Assembly: GCA_002205965.3 (NCBI GenBank)
Contig: NADL03000527.1
Location: 215,725 to 279,724 of the forward strand
Source: Kappaphycus alvarezii
Lineage: Eukaryota; Rhodophyta; Florideophyceae; Gigartinales; Solieriaceae
Length of the DNA: 64,000 nucleotides
Direction of reading: 5' to 3'
The translations under genes were made by a program, and so were the position numbers. The notes under the pieces were generated by a model. It did no database searches. It worked only from the letters and a program-made list of their open reading frames with translations, and had not been told where the DNA came from. Of this stretch, positions 50,368 to 61,807 are shown one piece after another. The number at the start of each line of letters is the position of its first letter. Positions within the stretch are counted from its first letter, which is position 1.

Positions 50368-53300
50368 ATGGCGCAAATGTTCCGTGCCTGTTTTAGCATC
50401 AAGCAGCTCAACATCATCTCCGATGCGATGTCAGAGAAGGCTCTTCGTCCTGTCGATAATGCCACTGTCGAAGTTATTGCGGAGGACATGAAAAGTTTTG
50501 GTTTTGACCAAGCGAAGAGAGGAACATTTATCATGGGAATCAAGACTTCGCATAGATCTCACTTCAACGATGTCGCGCCCGGCTCTATGAAGGGAATGGT
50601 TTGGAACTTGAGCGCCAGGGAATTAGAAGCACTTCCATCCATAGATCTATGCACCTCACAAGCGGACGCCGAGTCGGATCTGAAAGAATTCATTTTTATT
50701 GATGGCCGTCACCGACACAGGAGCATTGTTCAGGCCTTCTCCGATCGGGATGACATACTGGAAACGTACTTGTACTTTGATGTTTTCCTCAATATACCTA
50801 CAAGCCAGGCCTTAGTGATGTCTTACAACGCATCTCGCATTGCAAAATCGTCAGTTCCGTGCTTTCTCGACGAGTTGATCTGTATGAGAGGCCAGAAGTC
50901 CAAGCACGAATTACATTCTGCGATGAGGTTGTCGAAGAAACAGGTATCCGTTCTGAAGCATTTGAATGCCTGCATTACTCCCCTTTCACAGAGAGTGATC
51001 CAGCGTTGGCGCTCTTTGGGCCTCTTCTCGCTATCTAACATCATGGACAGGGGAAACAGAATGCTATGGACTCTTTGCATGCTTTTTCGCCTGGTACCAT
51101 CAGATTGACGATGATGCGAAGGGGAAGAAAGAGCGCACTTTGCTCATCTCTTCACGCAGCTTCTTTGTATTCTCATTCCCGTTTGATGTTGGCTATGCAA
51201 GGATTTGTGTTCGCCGCTATTGTTGTTGTCTACCGGCAGGTTCACAAGAAAAATGGCTCCTTAAGCGCCGCGGGAGTTCTTGAAAGGGTATCCAGCAGCA
51301 TTACGATCGCAATGCTGGATATACTACCGAGATGGAAAGCCGAAAACAACAGTCTATCAGATGCACAGAAAATGTTTTGGGCGCTTTTTGTGACTTCGAT
51401 TTCTTCCACTGCCCCATTTGATCAAGATTTGGAACAAGCTCATTCTAAATTTCGCGAGGTGTTGCAGGGTGTGGGTTCGGTCGAATTTGCTTGTGAAGAT
51501 CTTGCACCAGCAAAACATCTATTCGACTCCATCCAGTCTCGTCTTTCCTCACCAGCTCGTGGCATGAAAATTGGGAAGGGCACAAAGAAGCCAGATGAAG
51601 CAACATCCCCCCAAAAAAGAAAATGCGAGTCGAAAGTCATGACGTATCTGACGTAATTGTTGAGGGGAAATCTCAAGAGGCTGCTGACGAAATCACCGAA
51701 ACGATCTCCGAATACATACCAAAGGGGAGTAGTCCCAACGTCATTGTTGCTCCGATCCCCCAAAACACCGTGGATACCAATCCAAAGCTCGAGGTGGTGG
51801 AACCTATTTTGAAAGTAAGGGAGAAACGCGCCTCGGTCGCAAAGGTGGTACATCTTACGTCAAAAGAAGTTATGGGGAGGGAAAAGATTCTTCAAATATC
51901 TGATGATAGCGTTGGAAGCACGGACGAGAAGTGTCTTGATGTTCGGAACGTGGAGAAAGTGAAGATGCATATGCCAGCACGTGAGGAAGCTGATGAAGAG
52001 GTTGCAGACCGAACCGAAGACGATGCTGCAATTATGATTCTGCCTTCAAGCGCCCGCAGGCACCGAGAAAATACTCATTTAAGTGTTAGAAAGACTCGGA
52101 GTAGCGAAAGGCTGCGCTCTAAAAGGGACTTCTGCGATTCCCATCGCAGTAATGAGGTCAAGACGCAGCGCGAACAGGTCCCCTCGCAAAAGGCCAAACG
52201 AAAGAACTTCCCGGGAAAACGGGCATCTGAGCCTACCCCTCAACCGTCGAGTTCATGTGGACGTATTGATCCAGAAGTTCGACGCAAAATTGCGTGCGCC
52301 TCAAACTGTCTCGAGCTGGCTGATAAATACCTACAACAAATCGAAATCGTTCAGGTATCGCAGCATGAAGAGAGAATTCTCGAAATCGAGCCGGAACCTC
52401 TCCACAATGGAGCGAAGTGGATTGGCTTCTTCAAGTCCTATGATAACTGCTACGGACATACTGTCTCCGAAGTACTTGAAGAGATTTTCCTTAAGAACTA
52501 TAACATGGTGTATGCCATAACAATGAACGAGACTGCCGTTATGTCTCCTGAGAAGTCATTTGGAAATGGAAAGCTTAAATTATACTCTCAGACGATCGTT
52601 GTCTCGCCAGAGTTCGATGGGTCTTTGTCGAATATTGCTTCGACATGCATCTGCCACTTTTTGGTTTACGCTAATATCCTGAGATCCAAACATCGCTTAA
52701 AATTCAGTCGTTGAGCTCCGAGGGTTTAGAAAGTGACCTTCACGCATTTCTCAAATTGGAGTTTAGCAAAATCATGCAGAGATTCCCTCGTTATAAAATT
52801 CTCGACGTCACCGGCGAGGATACGGAGGTTCTCAAGGAATTTCTCACCGTGACCCGTCCATCATCTCCGACAGTTTTCCGAAAGGTCATGGCATGGGTGT
52901 TCGATGGCCGGAGGTCGACATCAATTGGGGTCTTCGAGGCGTTGAGATCTATTGTCCTGAAGAAGTGCCATTGTGGTGGTCATTCGGTCCTTGGAAAACA
53001 TAATGAAGGTGCTTTCAACCGCCATCCTGAAAGAGATAACCTTGACAGATCTGTTTCTGTTCCTTTTCTGATGACACTGCATCAGTCGGATAGAGTGATT
53101 TCCGAAATTGGTTTGAAGGCACATGTAAGCATTTTTCTAAGTAAGAACACCCCTACATCAGAGTCAGACTGTTACAAGAGGTTCAACGATGATGGAACTC
53201 CGGTGGAACTTGGCGCTTTCATTTCGAAGGAGCAGGCCAGGGAAATAATCCAGCGTGGGGAAAGGCCTTTGCCATTGGTTCTTGGGCAGGCATATTTAGT

Positions 53301-53667
53301 TGACTCAGAGAGTGGCGTCAAGGATCACAAGCATCGCCTATCGCCGTTTGAACAGCGGGAGCTGTTTGTAAGCGGTATAACAGATAAGCTGTACTGGCTC
53401 TTTTTCCATGACGATAGCCTAGCTTCTAAATTCAACCACAACAGTGACGGCAGTTGCGTTGTCTACGAACGGCAGCTGGACCCCGCACAGCTCACGGAAA
53501 TATACTCAGAAGGAACGAAAGCGCTAAAAAAGAACCACCTTGTTGTTCCGATGTTGTACCCCAAGCTATTGGAAAGGCTGTTGAAGTCCAAACAATGCTA
53601 CGAATGTCCTATATGTGGTGCTGTAGAACTACTAGTAGACTATGGAGCAAGTTACACATTCACTTAG
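50368..53667 (+). CDS. ParB-like large protein, copy 2
   Basis: This copy has the same exon structure and frame changes as copy 1. I see three substitutions: near 50557 (Ala to Ser in the frame RAHFND/RSHFND), near 51310 (silent) and near 52508 (Glu to Val in NMEYAI/NMVYAI). Conservation of the frame pattern in both copies means the frame changes predate the duplication, are introns, or are systematic base-calling errors; they are not independent random lesions. Confidence 0.55.
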
Positions 53668-54210
53668 CGTGTCATCAACTTGGGAGTAAAGAATGTAATC
53701 CGAGCAATGGGGAGGTGCTAAAGGGTAAACAACTCGCAACCAAACAGTTAAGTTAAAAGAGCTTATTTTTCAGAGCACCATGACACGTGTATTCCAAAAA
53801 ATTGCCAATTACACGTGGCAAAAAGGCTCCCTGTAAACAGGGGTTATGTGACGAGATATGGTAAGAAAAACCTCCTAACCGGTGGCGGTCTTGAAAACTC
53901 CTGGACTTCATCCTTTCGCTGGGTTACATCAATGGTTTTGTGTACCAAACGGCAAAATTAGGGGTCCAGTCGTCCCCAATCGAGTTGTCGGTATCGCTGT
54001 CTAACTGTTTCAGGCATTTTTTTGCAGCACTTAGCGCAGTGAAGCAGCACGTTTCCTTGTTGAGGTGGCTCTTCGGCAACCAAGGCAACGCCTTAGATGA
54101 CATTGCGCTACTCTCCTAAACCTAAAGAACTGGGGTCTCAGCTAACAAAAGTAATTTATATCGGGCAGTGAAGAGAAAAAAAGTAGAGCAATTTAATTAG
54201 AAACTAACAG

Positions 54211-55863
54211 TTATAGCTTTTTCAATTCTTCGTCAATTTGGCGATCCATTTCTTCGTCAAAGTCCATATAACTACTCTCATCGCTCTCGGAGCTCTTTTG
54301 AGAGGAACATTCGCTCCTATTATCCTTAGGAGGACCTCGGCTTATCGCGGATTTCGTTTTCATCACAGGTTCCTTCTGAACAATTTGTTGCCTGCTTGAC
54401 TGGGCATCACTCTCACCCGGTGGCGATTCGTTTTTCCTCTGAGCTGTGGTCTTAGAAACTGAACCTTTTTTGCTCGGTATAAGTTTAGGAGAGCCAGAGG
54501 TACCTGCTGTGCCTCTTTGGAAAGGTCTCTTCTTGGGGCGTATTTTCTTGAGAGTAGATTTTGCGGGTGCCGATGACTTAGTAGTCCCTTTTTCGGAAAA
54601 ACTTTCCTTAGACGCTTCATGAGCAGCAGAAACTTCTCGCGAACTATTCGTAGTGTCATTTTTGGGTCCTTTACTGCTTTTGGGAACGGTGGACCCTGAG
54701 ACCGGACGCGCTTTCGACGACACTTCTTTCAGCTTGGAATGGTCGTTCTCATTCCAACCGATTTTTGACCCCATAATGAACCCAGGTAAAGATGATATGA
54801 TTTGTTGGAGGTTGTCCACAGCGTTCCTCTCAACGCCGGCTGCCCTTTGGTCTACTTTCAACTTCTTCATGAACGATGACCAACGATCGGAGGCATTAGA
54901 ACCATGCACTGCGGATCGATATGGGCCGAGACATCCAGAAAAAATTAAAGGATTTAGGGGAAGCACGAAGCAGTCCACCACCTCATTAAAGGAGAAAACT
55001 GACGCCCCTGGCGGAGAGGAAGACTTGGGAACGTCAATATTCAAGGGGAGCGTGATTTGAAGGAATCGGCTGGATCCTTGCTCCACTTCGTAAGCTTGAA
55101 GTCCATTTGAGTCCAGGGGCTCTTCGTCAAAAACGACTCTCATGAGCTCCTTAGGGCCCTGACTGGGAAGCGTGAACCTGTAGAAACCTTCTAGGGACGG
55201 TAATATGTTCAGCAGGTCGTTCGAGTCATATCCCCTTCCCTTTGAAAGAAACTCAATCCACTTCACAAGCGATCGAGGGGTAGCGGACGGATACCACATC
55301 ACCCATTGATTTTGCGTCTTGCATCCTTTCATAGGCAGTTTGCGATCCAGTTGATCACGATTCGCCTTCGGCAATACGCACACGGTGAGAAATGCACGTG
55401 TCAGAACGAAGCGGCTCACTGCAAGAGTCCCTATCCAAATCATCGCTGCCTCCTTTCCGGGGCGAATGTCGCCGTCTTCGAATTTTTCAATTTTTAGCAT
55501 ATTAAGGTTGAGTTTGAAGTTTTGCGATCCATTTTCTCCCGAATAGTCACTAAGTAAAGAGTTTTTGTTCTCGTAGCACTGGACATCCAAGCTGTACTCC
55601 GTTCGGTATGTCGTGTCCACTAGGCGGAGTTCATTTTCAGGGGATCGAGTGACGAAACCAGGTATTGAATTGGGAATTTCTTTGCCCTTTGAGAAGAATA
55701 CGACGGGGATCTGTACAGCGCCAACGTTAATTTTTGGGAGATATTCAGCAAGGAGAAGGGCTTGCGGGGTGCCAGGCTCCATCATCGTGCGACTATCGTC
55801 ATTGAAGAAGAGAATGCCACTCAAGCTCTTACTGTTAGAGATGTTGGTGAGTTTGGAAAACAT
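54211..55863 (-). CDS. Family X paralogue 1, copy 2
   Basis: 550 codons, identical in translation to the gene at 44721-46373 as far as I can see, and intact. It is one of the few genes undamaged in both copies of the duplication. Confidence 0.75.
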   Translation of the reverse strand: MFSKLTNISNSKSLSGILFFNDDSRTMMEPGTPQALLLAEYLPKINVGAVQIPVVFFSKGKEIPNSIPGFVTRSPENELRLVDTTYRTEYSLDVQCYENKNSLLSDYSGENGSQNFKLNLNMLKIEKFEDGDIRPGKEAAMIWIGTLAVSRFVLTRAFLTVCVLPKANRDQLDRKLPMKGCKTQNQWVMWYPSATPRSLVKWIEFLSKGRGYDSNDLLNILPSLEGFYRFTLPSQGPKELMRVVFDEEPLDSNGLQAYEVEQGSSRFLQITLPLNIDVPKSSSPPGASVFSFNEVVDCFVLPLNPLIFSGCLGPYRSAVHGSNASDRWSSFMKKLKVDQRAAGVERNAVDNLQQIISSLPGFIMGSKIGWNENDHSKLKEVSSKARPVSGSTVPKSSKGPKNDTTNSSREVSAAHEASKESFSEKGTTKSSAPAKSTLKKIRPKKRPFQRGTAGTSGSPKLIPSKKGSVSKTTAQRKNESPPGESDAQSSRQQIVQKEPVMKTKSAISRGPPKDNRSECSSQKSSESDESSYMDFDEEMDRQIDEELKKL

Positions 55864-56366
55864 GGGGAGATGGTAAAGGAGGAGGCTGAATGTAGATGGA
55901 TGGTAGAGGAGGAAGATGGATGGTAGAGGAGGAAGATGGATGGTAAAGCAGAAAGATGGATGGTAAAGCAGAAGGGTGAATGTACATGGATGGATTTTGG
56001 TAGCGATGGGACTGGGACTCGCAGTGTGTCAAGTGGAAGGATGGGCGTGGTATATATCTATTTTCAATGTCCACGTGTGTCCACGTGTAATTTGAATTTT
56101 TTCGATTTACACGTGTGTTCTGAATTTTTCAGAATTATGCAGAATTTACAGGTCAACCTCATCACTCTTCTCTTCCCGCCCCATTCTTAATCAACGGCTC
56201 TTTCACACCCCCGGCCACCTTTCCATACCCGCCCCCACTTACCCGTCCTCCAACTCTTATCGGCACACCCACTCATTTATCTTGGCCGACCTGCCACAAT
56301 TTTTACAGAACACACGCCCACTCTTTCTTTCACTCACCCTCTACTGAAACCTATACGCTAGCAGCA

Positions 56367-57589
56367 ATGTTTATCACCACCGAACTTGCTGGCTCCAGTG
56401 TATGTGGTATCCTTTTGTACTATTCCAATCCTTCCAGAACTCGTCCTACTCGAAACACATGGCCACTTTCTGCGGTATTAAGGGACGACATTCGTCTATT
56501 ACTCACCCACAACTGCCTACCCGAATTGATGCTTGTTTATTACAAGACAGGTCCTTCTGAAGCTCCGACAGTTGTGAATTGCCACATTTTTGTGAAGGAA
56601 GGTACAATCAATCTTCTTCTTCCAGATGGGACGTCGGCAGCCGTGGATATGGACTCGCATAAAAGCCACAATAACCGCTGCCTCTCTGCTAAATTCCCAT
56701 TTAGGGAGATTCCTGTACCCACTGGAATATTAAGGGATACGAATGGGGAATCACATAGATCGGATACTGAATGGAAGGTTTCGTGGGAGCTGCTACATCC
56801 ATTCTTCCATTCCTTTCGGGGAGTGGATCTGGCGAAAACTTGGATCGGATGCCTCATTCTCCACCAAGCTGCATGCCTTCAAGAGCTCTTACGCGTCATG
56901 AAGCTTCCCTGGGATGCGCAGAATGCACTTTACCAACAAGTGGAAGCAGAAAATGGAGATGACCAAGCTATTGATGAATCTGCACCATTCATTTGCTGGA
57001 TATGGTGGTCTTTATCGAAACCAGTAGATTTAGGTGCTTTCCTCAATTGCCTTTACGATCAGGAAAAGCTATCGTTCGATTATCTGAAAGAAGTCCTCTG
57101 TGAAACACATCCATTTCGCTCGGGTTCTATCGGATTTTGCTGTCGGAAGAGGTCAAGAAGGACGATAATGACCATGATATCATGATTCTCTGGCACACAG
57201 AGTCGTTCCTTCAATATGAGATCACGGTCACTTCTGGGAGGGATGAATCGTTGGAGGCGAATAAGTTTGGGCCTAATTGTTTGAAAAGAGTCCGAATGAC
57301 GCTGCAAAACGCATCTGTTATTCCTCTCCCAGCAGGACAGTCCTCTTCATACTGGGATGCCAGCCGATCACTGGGTCGGCAGACGAGTTTCCTTGTGAAA
57401 ACATCGTTCCATAAGCTCCCATGCTCTTTCAGTCCTGTTAGTAACCCCTTGATGTCGCCCCAGGAGGCTGCGCTTTGGACGGACCACCGCCTTGGTCCGT
57501 CTCGGAAACTTGCCGGCCCGCTGCGACAATGTTTCGAGGCAGAGGGGCTACTGGGATTATCAATGCTATGGAAAGTAGTAGATGAGTAG
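56367..57589 (+). pseudogene. Family X paralogue 2, copy 2 (one-base deletion)
   Basis: Nearly identical to 46877-48100, but one base is missing near 57125 (cgggttctat against cgggattctat), inside the GFYR block. The frame ends early at 57185; the remaining 150 codons are open in the next frame. Either a young pseudogene or a sequence error. Confidence 0.7.
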
Positions 57590-57612
57590 CACAGAAACAG
57601 AATAAAATTTAT

Positions 57613-58790
57613 TTATCTTTTCACCACTATGGTCGTTTTCACTAGTTTACGAATATCAAGGAACGAAGATAGGTTCTTTAAACCTTGGCGTACTAGGGTT
57701 TTCTGACGATTGGCGTCCACTTCTTTTGCAACATTATCGCACCATGCCTTTCTCGTCCACTGGTAGCTCTGAGACCTTACCACACCAGCCCCAATGCATG
57801 TTTCTAGAGATGAGTTAATGAAAACAAGGTTCACAGACTTATGTTCAAACGATATCTCCGCTATTTGCGTTCCTTCTACTTTCAGATGAAATGCAATAGG
57901 TACCGTCACTGAAATAGAGGCCACATCATCATAAAGAAGATCTGAAGTGTCCACTATAGGGTAGGGAGCGTCCGATTCGTCATCCAGGTAGATCTTATCG
58001 TTCCCCACGACAGCTGAGTAGAAACCAGTATAATGAGGAAAAGACCGTAGCAAAGGAGTAGCAATATGAATTGGGACTCTTTTCATGGAATAGACATTTC
58101 GTATAAACTCCCTTAAATTCAGTGGCTTTGGAGTTTGCCACCACACAAAAAGGTTCCCCTCTCGATTAACTTTCGTTGGAACAAAGGCTTGCGCTTTTTT
58201 AGGACGATTCATGCATATTTCTAATAAAGCACGTGTGCTCATGTGGTGAATGACGGTTAGCGCCGCAATCCATTCCTTGGCAATCCGCTCTCCATTCAAA
58301 GAACTGTCTTGGTCATAAAATTGGCCGATATTGCTCGTCTGTAGTTTCATCATAGGGAGTTCTGAGTGATCGGAGAGTATTGGACACCTGACGTTGTATC
58401 CAGTCGCATATGTTATCAAAAGAATTTGATGGTTGATAAGTCTGCAAGGTTCGAAGTTCAACCGCCAGTACATATGTTGTTTTCTTTCAGGCGAAACTCT
58501 TCCCTTTGCCAGGACAAGGCACCCTCAATAATTTCGGGAGAGGCGGCGTTCGGAAAATGGACTAATGTCACCAGAGAAAGAACTCCGGTCCGATTGCGAA
58601 TAAATCCTTTCAGACGAAGGCTTGGTGGCGCGAAACCCCTATATTCGGTGTTGTACTCCTCGTAGTCGAATACCACTGCCGGAAAGGTAGATGGGTAAGG
58701 TGAGCTAGAGCGTTGGGGAATACTTTGAGACGGTTTTTCGGCTACGCAAAACATTTTCTTCGAAATGTTTATCAACTGTTGATGAGCCAT
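57613..58790 (-). pseudogene. Family X paralogue 3, copy 2 (one-base deletion near the start)
   Basis: Same gene as 48124-49299, with a 3-bp insertion near 57955 (adds one residue, PYPIVDT) and a missing T near 58475 that splits it into a 110-codon N-terminal frame and a 286-codon C-terminal frame. It keeps the native promoter with its palindrome at 58881-58915. The lesion may be real or an assembly error. Confidence 0.7.
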
Positions 58791-58880
58791 AGCGGGTAAA
58801 GTGATTTTCTAATTTAATAACCAGATTAGACTGCGCCACATCAGTGATCCCAAAATCCATTTCAGAGAGAGCATCTATGC

Positions 58881-58915
58881 CACGTGTAATTTACAATTTT
58901 TCGAAAAACACGTGG
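58881..58915. promoter_or_regulatory. CACGTG palindrome, best representative, upstream of family X paralogue 3 copy 2
   Basis: CACGTGTAATTT, then ACAATTTTTCGAAAAA and CACGTGG. The arms are CACGTG E-box/G-box sites, which bHLH factors of fungi bind, and the core TTTTTCGAAAAA is itself palindromic. Related copies lie at 40621, 44293, 46582, 59206, 59320 and 61764 plus duplicates. Ninety bp separate it from ATG 58790. A transcription-factor site is the simplest reading; a site for the ParB-like protein is a speculative alternative. Confidence 0.7.
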
Positions 58916-58959
58916 TGCGACGTTTTCCCATGTTCCTCACCACTTCCTAGTACGTGTGG

Positions 58960-59180
58960 CCCGACACCGCAGCCCATAGCCGGTTCGCATGCAACCTTCG
59001 TCTGCGCCGGCGCCGGCTCCCTTCTTCCAACATACACAATCAGCGTACGACGCCTTCTATTGCCACTCTGAATCTCCCTTCCACCCATCACCGTTTCTCC
59101 CCGTCCAGTGTCAGATCTCACTCCGCGCCATATACCAACCAGGCCGATGGGGGTCTCACATACGCTGGGACCCGACCTCC
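58960..59180 (+). pseudogene. Internally deleted non-LTR relic (ORF1 fragment joined to ORF2 end)
   Basis: The left part encodes SHATFVCAGAGSLLPT, matching DPHATFVCAAADSI of ORF1 at about 20160. The right part encodes SAPYTNQADGGLTYAGT, matching SASYRNQADGGLSALT of ORF2 at about 32650. The whole middle of the element is missing. It lies between two CACGTG palindromes. Confidence 0.75.
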
Positions 59181-59205
59181 ACCCGACCCCCAGGCGGAGT
59201 TTGCA

Positions 59206-59239
59206 ACGTGTAGATTACAATTTTTCGAAATACACGTGG
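59206..59239. promoter_or_regulatory. CACGTG palindrome, variant
   Basis: aCGTGTAgatt, then ACAATTTTTCGAAA and tACACGTGG; the left arm lost its first CA. Between the RT relic and the 525-codon gene, 367 bp before ATG 59606. Confidence 0.65.
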
Positions 59240-59319
59240 AAAAAGTACCACAAATAACCATAAATTGATAATGAAAAAAAGGGCAAGCCGGGAGCACGCG
59301 GCAATCACTGAACTATTGA

Positions 59320-59352
59320 CACGTGTAACTAACAATTTTTCGAAATACACGT
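59320..59352. promoter_or_regulatory. CACGTG palindrome upstream of USP-like gene
   Basis: CACGTGTAacta, then ACAATTTTTCGAAA and tACACGT, about 255 bp before ATG 59606. Confidence 0.65.
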
Positions 59353-59605
59353 AATCAGGAGGAGTATACAAATGGCACGCCTGGGAGCGATGCCGCAATT
59401 TCTAACATTTAGCCGTGTCTGTGTGTGACAACGTATTTTAATGTGTTCTGGCTAATCCCTTCCGCTTCTCCGACTAGCTCTTAGCTCTAGCTCCTACCTG
59501 CTCAACGAAGCAAAGCGCCCTTGTTACCAATATCCCTACCCACATACAGTATCTTTCGAATTGACACTGCATCCTGTAGTCTCCTCTATCATTTGCTAAG
59601 GAGGA

Positions 59606-61183
59606 ATGAAACATTTGAGAGAGGAGGAAAGCGAGGAGAAAAGGGTGGATAGGGTGCGACGAAGATTCACTTGCCGCACCTTGGGAGACAGCTTGTGGAG
59701 GTCACCCTTCCTATTTGGGCTTGTTGGGGATGAGGTGAACGAATTTATATCCAAAACACTGCGTCGAATTCCTGGTTCAAGCGAATTCGGCGACACACCT
59801 ACTGACTGTTTCTTGAGTAGTTATGCCGATCCATTTCTTCCCTCTTCACATCCAAATAGGAGGTCAACATCGCCTGAAAGAAATCATTCCACCCCTTTCA
59901 CCCGCCCTTCCCCCGACATTTCAATTAACATTGAAACCTCTGCGCCCACATCAAATCTCATGGTCAAAAGTCTTCCGCAGGACCAACGTAATTTCTTATC
60001 ATCACACTCCGAAATGGTCCCCAGCGAACAACACGAATCTGATGGCGACGAAAAGACCCCCCAAAAGCACAATCCGGTGTTTTTAAGGGCGAGAGAAAGG
60101 GGAAAAGTGGTTGCTCAACAACACGTGTGTGGTTGCGAGCCCAATCTCTGGTTCATATTCGTCCCTATGAATAGGTTGTTTTCTTGGCTCCGAAATCATG
60201 ATCGGTTTATGACTTGCGTACGCCGATGTGCTCGCAGTTGGAAGTTGCCGGAACACGTTACGGCCGGTTTCCGAGACCGCCCATTCCAAGAAACAAAGAC
60301 ACAACTGGTGGAGAGCTACATTGCCGAACAGAACAGAATTCTGCTCCTCAAGGGTTTGTCCTCATTGGAAAGTCTGGTGGGGTCAGCCGTTCTTATGATG
60401 CCCGCTCTTCCAAAATGGGAGTTTAACTCCTGTGCTGTAGACGTGACACTGGCCCTTGTGCCGGCCCTCCTCCATCGGGCGCATCATATGGGCTTATTCC
60501 CAACAAAACCAAACGGAATGACAGCAGCTGTCGACATCCTCGCGACCAAAGTACTTAGGCTGCTTCATTTCTGTGATACTCCAAATCTCTCAAGTAGGGT
60601 GAGAGAAACATGTATCGAGCTTGCTCGTGGAAATGGATGTAGCATGAATTGGACCTGGAAAGCAACGGCAAGTCAAGGTTTTCTTGAAATTCATGACGTC
60701 CTACTAGATCTATATGGGGAATTCTTTAAGGGAGATGGCCTATCATTGTTCAAAGGCTTATTTCCAGCCCGTGTTCCTGAAAGCTATCAACACAATGACA
60801 TTCATTCCTGGTTGATGTCAATTGTCTCCCAGAAGGAATGTCGTCGTGGCTTGTATGTATTTGAGCTTGCATTATCTACAGAGGAGAACAGAGATAGAGA
60901 CTATGAGAAAATTATCAAGTTTCTGGAATGCGACTGGAATGTGGGATCTCACGCTGACAATGAAGAAGTGATCAGCAGTAATGGGTCCTTAGTAGGAATC
61001 ATATCTCTTATGAAGCCCAATTTGGTCCACTTTACTGCGGGCCTGCGGATTGACGGAATTTTTTATACATACGATGGGATGAGAGATGGCAATTTATTAA
61101 GCCGTGCTAGTATTTCTTCGACCTTTGGTAGCTCTGAGGGCCATTCTGTAGATCGGTCATTAGTGCTGTATATTATCGGGTAG
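59606..61183 (+). CDS. Protein with ubiquitin-specific-protease-like C-terminal domain
   Basis: 525 codons from ATG 59606, unspliced. Residues about 14-75 (RRRFTCRTLGDSLWRSPFLF, then GDEVNEFISKTLRRIPGSS) form a module shared with the next gene. A disordered Ser/Pro-rich linker follows. The C-terminal half has FNSCAVDVTLALVPALL with Cys276 and, 199 residues later, HFTAGLRIDGIFYTYDGM with His475. The order Cys then His, and the form H-F-T-A...G-x-F-Y-x-Y-D-G, match the Cys and His boxes of peptidase C19 (USP) enzymes; the residue after NSCxxD is as in many divergent family members. A deubiquitinase or related cysteine peptidase is inferred, not proven. Two CACGTG palindromes lie upstream, tying it to the cluster. 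Confidence 0.6.
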   Translation: MKHLREEESEEKRVDRVRRRFTCRTLGDSLWRSPFLFGLVGDEVNEFISKTLRRIPGSSEFGDTPTDCFLSSYADPFLPSSHPNRRSTSPERNHSTPFTRPSPDISINIETSAPTSNLMVKSLPQDQRNFLSSHSEMVPSEQHESDGDEKTPQKHNPVFLRARERGKVVAQQHVCGCEPNLWFIFVPMNRLFSWLRNHDRFMTCVRRCARSWKLPEHVTAGFRDRPFQETKTQLVESYIAEQNRILLLKGLSSLESLVGSAVLMMPALPKWEFNSCAVDVTLALVPALLHRAHHMGLFPTKPNGMTAAVDILATKVLRLLHFCDTPNLSSRVRETCIELARGNGCSMNWTWKATASQGFLEIHDVLLDLYGEFFKGDGLSLFKGLFPARVPESYQHNDIHSWLMSIVSQKECRRGLYVFELALSTEENRDRDYEKIIKFLECDWNVGSHADNEEVISSNGSLVGIISLMKPNLVHFTAGLRIDGIFYTYDGMRDGNLLSRASISSTFGSSEGHSVDRSLVLYIIG

Positions 61184-61189
61184 GCTTTG

Positions 61190-61760
61190 ATGGCGTAGTG
61201 ATAAAGACAGAATGTGTAAAGAAATATGACAGCTTTCTAAACAAAGTTCTAAATGCTTTTTCAAATGTTTTCGACTAACGCAACAGTTTTAGAACGCCAT
61301 GAAGCGCCTGGAGTCCAGTCGACCAGATACGCTCGTAAATGCCAATTTCGATACATATTCTCTTCATGACAAGGTAGCGCATACTATTAGCTTTTTCGCC
61401 GTTCGCCTCTGTTGGTGCTGAGTGTCTCCATCGACCTGGTTGCGATATGGCGCGGAGTAAATACTGACTGAATGCTGAAAGTGGTCACATCAAGACTATA
61501 CAAAGTGGACAAAAACACCAATTTTGTCGTTTTCATCGATCAAATTTATTATATATGGGCCACGAGTGTACCTATAGGACATGGACTGTAGAACCTTGCC
61601 GACGACATTGGAAAATACCGACGACATCGACATAAAATATACAAAACTCTTACCGACGATATTGGAAAATACCGACCCATCGACACTTACCGACGACATA
61701 AGATTGCCAAAAAGTGTAATTTTATATTATGTGGATTGGTATATTCCCTCATCTCATATA
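61190..61760. other. Intergenic region with tandem repeat (ccgacgacatTggaaaatac)
   Basis: At about 61594-61700 a unit of roughly 40 bp (ccgacgacattggaaaatac plus cgacgacatcgacata) occurs two to three times. No gene is supported on either strand. Confidence 0.6.
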
Positions 61761-61763
61761 CGC

Positions 61764-61807
61764 CACGTGTAATTTACAAAAGTTATTAATACAAGTAGAT
61801 TACGTGT
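61764..61807. promoter_or_regulatory. CACGTG palindrome variant upstream of the last gene
   Basis: CACGTGTAATTTACAA, a longer AT-rich spacer, then gaTTACGTG. The right arm has TACGTG. About 355 bp before ATG 62162. Confidence 0.5.

Larger units (their letters stand above)
49321..58811. repeat. Tandem segmental duplication, copy 2
   Basis: Same order and orientation of genes as copy 1. After 58811 the sequence (atttaataacc) is unique and carries the original promoter of the last minus-strand gene, which copy 1 lost at the junction. Confidence 0.95.

Noticed and set aside
59156..59398. 80-codon minus frame with a hydrophobic stretch
   Set aside because: It overlaps two palindromes and the RT relic; no start context or conservation supports a gene.
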